A DNA stretch of 64,000 nt, taken from assembly GCA_963965975.1 (NCBI GenBank), contig OZ014411.1, forward strand, positions 26,894,249 to 26,958,248. Reading direction: 5' to 3'. Source of the stretch: Xestospongia bergquistia. Its lineage: Eukaryota > Porifera > Demospongiae > Haplosclerida > Petrosiidae. Below the pieces are notes generated by a model. That model saw only the letters and a program-made list of their open reading frames with translations. It was not told the origin of the DNA and made no database searches. Position numbers and translations under genes: made by a program. The stretch's first letter is position 1; every line of letters begins with the position of its first letter. Positions 37,301 through 49,300 of the stretch are shown here, piece after piece.

Positions 37301-38417
37301 TGGATACAGAAAGTTGGTGACGCTAACACTTGTTTCATTTAAATATTCTTTTTTATCCCCCAAAAAGAAATTATAACTACTAGAAAGTTGAAGCATATAC
37401 AAGTATCATTTTATTGTTAGAAAAAAATTCGGTTCTATAGAGTTTATATACCATGGCTCACGTATACAAAGGCAAAGGTTCTTCTTTGAAAGAACGCCTT
37501 GACTTCTAGCTCTAAGTACTGGTGAATACACTCTAAAAACTGGGATGTGATGTTCACACAAGGGTAGTGTTAATTTCACATCTGTTAGCACTCACACATA
37601 GGTTGTAACTAGGACATCATTTGAAATTGTGTCACATTCATACAATATATTTGTGATTGACCCACAAAGATACCGTACTCATACATTTTAGCCAAGTTTA
37701 AAAGTTACAGGCTATATGAAAACCTTAGAGCAAGGTCTTTCCTAGCATGATCCATTATTTTGTGAGCATAGACTCCAGTTCAACTCAATTTGAAGAGAGT
37801 ATAGATATTATGTATTTTCTAATAATAAAATTGATGGCTTACATCTTTGAATTATAATAAGTCAGTGATCAAACTTGAACAATTGAACAGAGTACATTTA
37901 TAGTGGGCTGGACTTTTCCTTGTTGCTTCACAAAAAGGGTCTAGAAAAATCACATAAAACTTAAATGTATTATAATAATTAAAAACATTAGTGTGACCTT
38001 AGGTAGATCCTTTTTGCACATCAGTAAAGGTGAGGGTTAATTTAATGGACTAATTGTATATTTTATAATAGGTAAAGTCATTTCTATTGCATTTAAATGT
38101 TTGTTTGTTATACTAGCTTGAAGAATTCTCATAATTAAATTTGTAATTAAATTTGTTTTATGTTCTTTGTAAATAAAATAATGTCTGCATACTGCCAACA
38201 AACCTTGTGTACAATTAAACAATTTTTTTTAAAAGTACTATAATAATAAATTAGTACTAGAGATCCCAGTTTTAGTAAATTGATTTAATTCTGCATACAT
38301 TTTGCCAATCCTATTAATAATGAATTATTATAAGCCTACTGGAGATACTTCTGAGTATAGTTAACTACAACAACATTTATATACAATATTTGTGTACATT
38401 CAATTTTCTTTAGAAAC
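34343..38417. other. Long non-coding stretch upstream of the ZU5-UPA gene
   Basis: A roughly 75-bp tandem repeat with TATGTATATTATTATATATTC lies at about 35370-35500. A GC-richer segment at about 36225-36480 ends with a strong donor (AAATAC|GTAAGTTC at 36332). This segment could be the promoter and 5' UTR exon of the gene whose coding part starts at 38418 or 39145. No protein domain was recognised; short open frames here are not supported. Confidence 0.4.
35320..35500. repeat. Tandem repeat of about 75 bp
   Basis: Copies share ATGTATATTATTATATATTC followed by ATAGTCACTGTRGTRTTCATAT-like sequence at about 35380-35430 and 35450-35500, with a diverged copy before them. Confidence 0.8.
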
Positions 38418-39190
38418 ATGGCTACAGGACAGACTGAGAGTGAAAGAAATCCCATTGTAAAAATCACATAAAACTTAAATATATTATGATAATTAAAAAC
38501 ATGGAAGCCTATGACACTAATGATTTCACTTTTCAGTTCTTATTGGCTACATTTGAAGATAAAAACACTTTTAAACTTATAAGTACAGATATCTAGAGTC
38601 ATAAAACAGTCACACCTTGATACTGAACATCTAACAGGTTCTTTTCCTTTATGCAAACAAGATACTAGCATATAAACAATTGTTATAATAACATGCTCTT
38701 TCAATCTGTCTATACTACTAAGAATCTGATCTGGTTGGTCAATTGAACTGACCCTTTATGCACATCAGTAAAGAGGATGGTTAACTGATGGACTAATAGT
38801 AAATTTTATATCTGGTAATTATGAACTTACTTTTTTTGCATATGTGTTTGTTACGGTATAGCTAGCTTGAAAAATTCTTATAAAATCATGTGTTTTCATG
38901 TTCTTCGTAAATACTGCCAACAAAAATATGTACAATTATACTAATTTCTTCAAGAGTACTATGATAACAAATTAGTACTAGAGCTCCCAGCTTTAGTAGA
39001 TTGTTTTCTGCATACATTTTGCCAACCCATTTAATAATGTATTATTATAAGTCTGCTATAGAACCCTCTTGACTATGGCTAGCTACAACAACATAAAAAT
39101 TATTTATATATCATCTCTGTGTGCATTAAATGTTCTTTAGAAACATGGCTACAAGACAGGCTGAGAAGGAAAAAAAGCCGACTGTAAGTT
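37945..39190. repeat. Tandem duplication carrying the first coding exon
   Basis: Two units of about 510-740 bp share long stretches, for example ATCACATAAAACTTAAAT, then ACACATCAG-like TGCACATCAGTAAAG, AAATTAGTACTAGAG and a CTGCATACATTTTGCCAA block. Each unit ends with a TTCTTTAG acceptor and a 39-nt coding exon (38418-38456, 39145-39183). Confidence 0.85.
38418..38456 (+). CDS. Alternative first coding exon (1a) of the ZU5-UPA gene
   Basis: After a TTTTCTTTAG acceptor the exon encodes MATGQTESERNPI and ends in phase 0 at a GTAAAA donor. It has the same length and phase as exon 1b (MATRQAEKEKKPT). Used in series, the AAACATGG lead of exon 1b would be read as AAA CAT GGC and hit a TGA, so the two can only be alternatives. 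Confidence 0.5.
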
Positions 39191-40328
39191 TACTAATTAA
39201 AAACTTAATTTTGCATAAATAAAAATTGTAAGTATCAATACTATATGTGACTGGTTATAAACTCCATGCACAAGCAGCACAAGACTTTCCACGAAATTGT
39301 AATATATAAATACCCCTCCCTGGCTTACATATAAACTAAACCTGTTGGTTATTTGTAGCGTTTGAAACTCTGAATAAATGGACTGCATTGTTATGCTTAG
39401 TTCTCTCGATTATTATATAATTGTGTTACTATTGTACTCACAAAAACTTGTGTAAGTATTTTTTTTATAAACAACTGTTGTCACACTGCAGGAGTGAGCA
39501 TTTTGGCTTGACTCATTTTTCCTTTAAATGAAATAATTGATTAGATATCATGGCGTATGACAAGGTCATCCAGAATAGTTTCTAATTTTAACAAGTGTGT
39601 AAGGTTTCGTGTGAATGATAGTAGATATGGGATTGTGGGTGTGAACGTGGGTGTAGGTTTGACCAATAGTAATTTTAATTTAAGGCAATAAAATATCCAA
39701 TCAATTAAAATTGAACATGATGTCATATTTGTCCATCCACCCACACAAATATTCTCCAATTCTATAGAAATATACCATATACGTTTACTTCTTTTCAAAA
39801 ATATACCATTTTCTTTACTTTAATGATATTTTAAATCAAGGTTAAAGATATAACCTTTGGAATTTACCCTAGTCACCACAATAATAAAAAGCATTGAATA
39901 ACGTCTTTTCAAGGTTTATCTTCATATCTGTTGTGGCAATCAAGTTTAATTACTAGTTCCATAATAATTTTGATTATGACATAAAGTATTCAGTTCAGAT
40001 CAAAATAGGAACCGTATCCTCATTTATTGAAATAACAATTTTAACATAGTACCAAGCTTACAGTGTGGTCAGTAACTGTTTATGTTCCATCATTACAACA
40101 ATGTATTACATACTCTGATTATAGCAGAGCTTAATAGTAACTTTGTTTATAATAATGAATTTAAAAGGATAAATTATGAACAAAAAAATGGAAAAAGTTG
40201 ATTAACTGTTTAACAAGCCTTTGAGCAATCTTTCAGCAATGCAGTGAACTGATTAATAAAACTACAAATATCTGTACCTAAACTTAAATAGTGTGGTTGA
40301 CAACTTTTAGATAGTTCAGTTTACCAAT

Positions 40329-40371
<43 letters not shown>

Positions 40372-43300
40372 TATATATATATGTATTACTTATGACACTT
40401 GGGTAGTATCTACATATATACTAAAAGAGCTGGTATAATCTCAAGCACTATGGCCTTTTGGACTGTAAATCAGTAACAATTGTAAGCATGAGTAATGACT
40501 ACATACATCTATACAATATGTTTATAGTTATAGTCTATTTCATGTTTTTCTTTTAATATTTAACCTTACTACCTGGTATATGGATCCATTTTATAAAAGC
40601 AAATAAGTGAATCTATTGTCATACAAAAAAGTAAAAATAGCTAAGTAATAGGGTTATCGTCATAGTTTGTTTAACCCTTTTATTTCTTTCTCTACTCGTA
40701 TATTTGATGTTACTACCTGACATTTGGATGTGTTATATAATAGTTGGTACGTTTGATTTATTATAGTATAATAAGTAAATGTTATTTAATAAAATATAGT
40801 TATTGTCATAGTTTCTTTAACCTTTCTGATTCTTTTTCTACCTTTATATTTGATGTTACTACCTGACATAAAGATGTCTTATATAATAGCAGGTAATTTG
40901 ATTTATTGCAGTGAATAAGTAACTACTAATTAATAAAATATGGTTATTGTCATTGTTTGTTTAACCCTTTTGGTTCTTTCTCTACCTTTATATATGATAT
41001 TACTATCTGACATATGGATGTGTTATGTAATAGTTGGTAAGTTTGATTTATTGTAGTATAAGTAAGTATTAACAAATGAAATGTGGCATTGTCATAGTTT
41101 GTTTAACTCTTTTGTTTCCTTATCCACCTTTATATATGATATTACTATTTGACATATGGATGTATTATGTAATAGTTGGTAAGTTTGATTTATTGTAGTA
41201 TAATAAGTAAGTATTAACAAATGAAATATGGCATTGTCATAGTTTGTTTAACTCTTTTGTTTCCTTATCCACCTTTATATTTGATGTTACTACCTGACAT
41301 ATGGATTTGTCATATAATAGCGGGTAAGTTTGATTTATTGTAGTATAATAAGTAACTATTAATTAATGAAATATGTTTATTGTCATGGTTTGTTTAACAC
41401 TTTTGTTTCTTTCTCTACCTTTCTATATGATATTACTATCTGACATATGGATGTATTATGTAATAGGAGGTAAGTTTGATTTATTGTAGTATAATAAGTA
41501 ACTACTAACAAATGAAATATGGCATTGTCATAGTTTGTTTAACCCTTTTGTTTCTTTCTCTACCTTGATCTATGATATTACTATCTGACATATGGATGTA
41601 TTATGTAATAGTTGGTAAGTTTGATTTATTGTAGTATAAGTAAGTATTAACAAATGAAATATGGCATTGTCATAGTTTGTTTAACCCTTTTGTTTCTTTC
41701 TTTACCTTTATATGATATGTTAATATCTGACATAATGACGTATTATATAATAGTGGGTAAGTTTGATTTATTGTAGTATAATAAGTAACTACTAATTAAT
41801 AAAATATGGTTATTGTCATAGTTTGTTTAATCCTTTTGTTTCTTTCTCTACCTTTATATGATATATTACTACCTGACATATGGATGTATTATATAATAGT
41901 TTGTAAGTTTGATTTATTGTAGTGTAACAAGTAACTATTAATTAACGAAAAATGGTTATTGTCATAGTTTGTTTAACTCTTTTGTTTCTTTATACACCTT
42001 TATTTTTGATGTTACTATCTGACATATGGATGAATTATATAATAGTTGGTAAGTTTGATTTATTGTAGTATAAAAAGTAAGTATTAACAAATGAAATATG
42101 GCATTGTCATAGTTTGTTTAACTCTTTTGTTTCCTTATCCACCTTTATATTTGATGTTACTACCTGACATATGGATTTGTCATATAATAGTTGGTAAGTT
42201 TAATTTATTGTAGTATAATAAGTAACTATTAATTAATGAAATATGGCATTGTCATAGTTTGTTTAACTCTTTTGTTTCCTTATCCACCTTTATATTTGAT
42301 GTTACTACCTGACATATGGATGTGTTATATAATAGCCAGTAAGTTTGTATATTGTAGTATAATAAGTAACTATTAATAAATGAAATATGTTTATTATCAT
42401 AGTTTGTTTAACTCTTTTGATTTTTTTTTACCTCCTTTATATTTAATGTTACTACCTGACATATGGATGTGTTATATAATAGGGAGTAAGTTTGATTTAT
42501 TGTAATATAATAAGTAACTATTAATTATGAAATATATTCTTATCATTAGTTTTTTTTACAATTTTGTTTCTTTTTCCACCTTTTTATTTAATGTTACTAC
42601 CTGACATATGGATATCTTATATAATAGCCTGTAAGTTTGGTTTATTGTAACATAATAAGTACCTATTAATTAATGTAATATGGTTATTGTCATAGTTTGT
42701 TTAACACTTTCGTTTCTTTCTTTACCTTTATATTTAATGTTACTACCTGACATATGTATATGTTATATAACAGTGGGTTAGTTTGATTACTGTAGTATAA
42801 TAAGTAAATATAGTTAACGAAATATGTTTCTTATCATAGTTTTGTTTAACTCTTTTGTTTCTTTTTCCACTTTATATTTAATGTTACTACCCGACATATG
42901 GATGAATTATATAATAGTTGGTAAGTTTGATTTATTGTAGTTTAATAAGTAATTATTAATTATAGAAATATGGTTATTGTGATAGTTTATTTAGCCCTTT
43001 TGTTTCTTTCTTTACTCTTATATTTGATGTTACTACCTGACATATGGATGTGTTATATAATAGCCTGTAAGTTTGATTTATTGTAGCATTATAAGTTACT
43101 ATTAATTAATAAAATATGGTTATTGTCATAGTTTGTTTAACACTTTTGTTTCTCTCTTTACCATTATATTTGATGTTACTCCCTGGCATATCGATGTATT
43201 ATATAATAGTGGTAAGTTTGATTTATTGTTGCCAAATAAGTAACTATTTATTAATGAACTATAATTATTTTCATACTTTGTTTAACAATTTTGTTTCTAT

Positions 43301-46300
43301 TACTACCTTTATATTTGATGTTAATACCTGACATATGAATGTGTTATATAATAGCTGGTAAGTTTGATTTATTGTAGTATAATAAGTAACTATTAATTAA
43401 TGAAATATAGTTATTGTCATAGTTTGTTTAACAATTTGCTTCTCTCTCCATGTTTATATTTGTTGTTACTAACTGACATATGGATGTTCTATATAATAGT
43501 GGGTAAGTTTGATTTATTGTAGTATATTAAGTAAGTATTAATTAATGGCATATCTATATTGTCATAGTTTGTTTACTTCTCTCTCTATGTTTATATTTGA
43601 TGTTAATACCTGAAACATGGATGTGTTATATAATAGGAGGTAAGTTTGATTTATTGTAGTATAATAAATACCTTTCAATTAATGAAATATTGTTTTTGTC
43701 ATAGTTTATTTAACCCTTGTATTTCTTTCTCTACCTTTATATTTGATTTTACTACCTGACATATAGATGTCTTATATAATAGAAGGTAAATTTGATGTAT
43801 TGCAGTTAATAAGTAACTATTAATTAATAAAATATAGTTATTGTCATAGATGATTTAACCTATTTTTTCCTTTTCTACCTTTATATTTGATGTTACTACC
43901 TGACATATGGATGTATTATATAATAGAAGGTAAGTTTGATTTATTGTAGTATAATACGTAACTAAAAATTAATAAAATATGGTTATTGTCATAGTTTGTT
44001 TAACCCTTTTGTTTCTTTCTCTACCTTGATCTATGATGTTACTATCTGACATATGGATTTATTATATAATAGAAGGTAAGTTTGATTTATTGTAGTATAA
44101 TAAGTAACTATTAATTAATTAGTTAATGTCATGGTTTGTTTAACCTTTTTCATTTTCCACCTTTATATTTGATGTTACTACCTGACATATGGATGTATTA
44201 TATAATAGGAGGTAAGTTTGATTTATTGTAGTGTAACAAGTAACTATTAATTAACGAAAAATGGTTATTGTCATAGTTTGTTTAACTCTTTTGTTTCTTT
44301 ATCCACCTTTATATTTGATGTTACTTCCTGACATATGGATGAATTATGTAATAGCGGGTAAGTTTGATTTATTGTAGTATAATAAGTAACTATCAATTAA
44401 TACAAAATATGGTTATTATCATAGTTTGTTTAACAATTTCTTTTCTATCACCATGTTTATTTTAATGTTATTACTTGACATACGATATATTATAAATAGG
44501 AGGTAAAGTTGATTTATTGTTGTATAATATATAACTATTTACATATAAAATATGGTTATTTGTCCACCTTTATATTTGATGTTACTACTTGTCATATGAT
44601 ATATTTAAAATAGTAGGTAAGTGTGATTTATTGTTATATTAATAATAATAATAAGTACCTATTAATTAATTAAATATGGCAATTGTCATAGTTTATTTGA
44701 TCTTTTGTTTTCTTTTCCACTTTTATATTTGATATTACTATGTGACATATAAATGTATTATATAATAGTTGGTAAGTTTGATTAATTGTAGTAGACTACA
44801 TAAGTATTGTTTTAATTAATGAAGTATGTTTATTATCATAGTTTGTTTAACAATTTTGTTTTTATCTCTAATTTAATATTTGATGTTACTACCTTACATT
44901 TGGATGTGTTATATAATAGTCAGTAAGTTTGATTTATTATAGTATAATAAGTAACTATTAATTATGAAATATGTTTATTATCATAGTTTGTTTAACTCCT
45001 TTGTTTTTTTTTACCTCCTTTATATTTAATGTACTACCTGACATATGGATGTGTTATATAATAGGGAGTAAGTTTGATTATTGTAGTATAATAAGTAACT
45101 ATTAATTAATGAAATATGTTTATTATCATAGTTTATTTAACTCTTATGTTTCTTATTCCACCTTTATATTTGATGTTACTACCTGACATATGGATGAATT
45201 ATATAATAGTTGGTGAGTTTAATTTATTATAGTATAATTAGTAACTATTAATTAATGAAATATGGTTATTGTCATAGTTTATTTAGTCCTTTCTTTTCTA
45301 TCTCTACATTTATATTTGATATTACTACCTAACATATGGATGTTTTATATAATAGCCTGTAAGTTTGCTTTATTATAGTATAATAATTAACGAAATGTAG
45401 TTATTGTTATAGTTTGTTTAATCCTTTTGTTACTTTCTCTATGTTCATGTTATTACCTGACATATGGATATCTTATATAATAGCCTGTAAGTTTGGTTTA
45501 TTGTAACATAATAAGTACCTATTAATTAATGTAATATGGTTATTGTCATAGTTTGTTTAACACTTTCGTTTCTTTCTTTACCTTTATATTTAATGTTACT
45601 ACCTGACATATGTATATGTTATATAACAGTGGGTTAGTTTGATTACTGTAGTATAATAAGTAAATATAGTTAACGAAATATGTTTCTTATCATAGTTTTG
45701 TTTAACTCTTTTGTTTCTTTTTCCACTTTATATTTAATGTTACTACCCGACATATGGATGAATTATATAATAGTTGGTAAGTTTGATTTATTGTAGTTTA
45801 ATAAGTAATTATTAATTATAGAAATATGGTTATTGTGATAGTTTATTTAGCCCTTTTGTTTCTTTCTTTACTCTTATATTTGATGTTACTACCTGACATA
45901 TGGATGTGTTATATAATAGCCTGTAAGTTTGATTTATTGTAGCATTATAAGTTACTATTAATTAATAAAATATGGTTATTGTCATAGTTTGTTTAACACT
46001 TTTGTTTCTCTCTTTACCTTTATATTTGATGCTACTCCCTGGCATATCGATGTATTATATAATAGTGGTAAGTTTGATTTATTGTTGCCAAATAAGTAAC
46101 TATTTATTAATGAACTATAATTATTTTCATACTTTGTTTAACAATTTTGTTTCTATTACTACCTTTATATTTGATGTTACTACCTGACATATGAATGTGT
46201 TATATAATAGTTGGTAAGTTTGATTTATTGTAGTATAATAAGTAACTATTAATTAATGAAATATAGTTATTGTCATAGTTTGTTTAACAATTTGCTTCTC

Positions 46301-49300
46301 TCTCCATGTTTATATTTGTTGTTACTAACTGACATATGGATGTTCTATATAATAGTGGGTAAGTTTGATTTATTGTAGTATAATAAGTAAGTATTAATTA
46401 AGGGCATATCTATATTGTCATAGTTTGTTTACTTCTCTCTCTATGTTTATATTTGATGTTAATACCTGAAACATGGATGTGTTATATAATAGGAGGTAAG
46501 TTTGATTTATTGTAGTATAATAAATACCTTTCAATTAATGAAATATTGTTTTTGTCATAGTTTGTTTAACCCTTGTATTTCTTTCTCTACCTTTATATTT
46601 GATTTTACTACCTGACATATAGATGTCTTATATAATAGAAGGTAAATTTCATGTATTGCAGTTAATAATAACTATTAATTAATAAAATTTAGTTATTGTC
46701 ATAGATGATTTAACCTATTTTTTTCCTTTTCTACTCTTTATATTTGATGTTACTATCTGACATATGGATGTATTATATAATAGAAGGTAAGTTTGATTTA
46801 TTGTAGTATAATACGTAACTAAAAATTAATAAAATATGGTTATTGTCATGGTTTGTTTAACCCTTTTGTTTCTTTCTCTACCTTGATCTATGATGTTACT
46901 ATCTGACATATGGATTTATTATATAATAGGAGGTAAGTTTGATATATTGCAGTAAATAAGTAACTACTAATTAATAAAATATGGTTATTGTCATTGTTTG
47001 TTTAATCCTTTTGTTTCTTTCTCTACATTTATATGATATATTACTACCTGACATATGGATGTGTTATGTAATAGTTGGTAAGTTTGATTTATTGTAGTGT
47101 AACAAGTAACTATTAATTAACGAAAAATGGTTATTGTCATAGTTTGTTTAACTCTTTTGTTTCTTTACACACCTTTTTATTTGATGTTACTATCTGACAT
47201 ATGGATGAATTATATAATAGAAGGTAAGTTTGATTTATTGTAGTATAATACGTAACTAAAAATTAATAAAATATGGTTATTGTCATGGTTTGTTTAACCC
47301 TTTTGTTTCTTTTTCTACCTTGATCTATGATGTTACTATCTGACATATGGATTTATTATATAATAGGAGGTAAGTTTGATTTATTGCAGTAAATAAGTAA
47401 CTACTAATTAATAAAATATGGTTATTGTCATTGTTTGTTTAATCCTTTTGTTTCTTTACGCACCTTTATATTTGATGTTAGTACCTGACATATGGATGAA
47501 TTATGTAATAGCGGGTAAGCTTGATTTATTGTAGTATAATAAGTAACTATTAATTAATGAAGTATGCTTATTGTCATGGTTTGTTTAACCTTTTTGTTTC
47601 CTTATTCACCTTTATATTTGATGTTACTACCTGACATATGGATTTGTCATATAATAGCGGGTAAGTTTGATTTATTTTAGTATAATAAGTAACTATTACT
47701 TAATGAATTATGTAATTGTCATAGTTTGTTTAACCTTTTTGTTTCCTTATTCACCTTTATATTTGATGTTACTACCTGACATATGGATTTGTCATATAAT
47801 AGCCAGTAAGTTTGTATATTATAGTATAATAAGTAACTATTAATTAATGAATTATGGTTATTATAATAGTTTGTTTAACAATTTTGTTTCTATCTTCTTG
47901 TTTATTTTTGATGACATTACATGACATGTGATGTATTTTAAATAGGAGGTAAGGTTGATTTATTGTTGTATAATACATAACTATTTACTTATAAAATATG
48001 GTTATTTGTCCACCTTTATATTTAATGTTACTACCTGACATATGGATGAATTATATAATAGTTGGTAAGTTTGATTTATTGTAGTATAGTAAGTAACTAT
48101 TAATTATGAAATATATTCTTATCATAGTTTGTTTAACTCTTTCTTTTCTTTTCCACTTTTATATTTGATATTACTATGTGACATATGGATGTATTATATA
48201 ATAGTTGGTAAGTTTGATTTATTGTAGTGTAATAAGTAACTATTAATTATGAAATATATTCTTATCATAGTTTATTTAACAATTTCGTTTTAATCTCTAC
48301 TTTTATATTTGATGTTACTTCCTGACATATGGATGAATTATATAATAGTTGGTAAGTTTGATTTATTGTAGTATAGTAAGTAACGATTAATTATGAAATA
48401 TATTGTTATCATAGTTTGTTTAACTCATTGGTTTCTTTTTCCACCTTTATATTCAATGTTACTACCTGACATATAAATGTATTATATAATAGCAGGTAAG
48501 TTTGATTTATTGTAGTATAATAAGTAACTATTAATTATAAAAAATATATTCTTATCATAGTTTGTTTAACAATTTCGTTTCAATTTCTACTTTTATATTT
48601 GATGTTACTTCCTGACATATGGATGAATTATATAATAGTTGGTAAGTTTGATTTATTGTAGTATAATAAGTAACTATCAATTAATAAGAAATATGGTTAT
48701 TATCATAGTTTGTTTAACAATTTCTTTTCTATCACCATGTTTATTTTAATGTTATTACTTGACATACGATATATTATAAATAGGAGGTAAAGTTGATTTA
48801 TTGTTGTATAATACATAACTATTTACTTATAAAATATGGTTATTTGTCCACCTTTATATTTGATGTTACTACTTGTCATATGATATATTTAAATAGGAGG
48901 TAAGTGTGATTTATTGTAAAATTTTATAATAATAATAAGTACCTATTAATTAATTAAATATGGCAATTGTCATAGTTTATTTGATCTTTTGTTTTCTTTT
49001 CCACTTTTATATTCAATGTTACTACCTGACATATAAATGTATTATATAATAGCAGGTAAGTTTGATTTATTGTAGTATAATAAGTAACTATTAATTATAA
49101 AAAAATATATTCTTATCATAGTTTGTTTAACAATTTTGTTTCTATCTCTACTTTAATATTTGATGTTACTACCTGACATATGGATGTGTTATATAATAGT
49201 CAGTAAGTTTGATTTATTATAGTATAATAAGTAACTATTAATTATGAAATATGTTTATTGTCATAGTTTGTTTAACTCTTTTTTTTACCTCCTTTATATT

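Noticed and set aside
37453-37509. Short frame starting MAHVYKGKGSSLKERLDF as another first exon
   Set aside because: It ends in a stop without a donor and is unlike exons 1a and 1b.
43116-46187. Two identical 71-codon open frames in the array
   Set aside because: They are chance frames across the repeat unit, identical only because of the 2856-bp block duplication, and they run through the splice-like sites.
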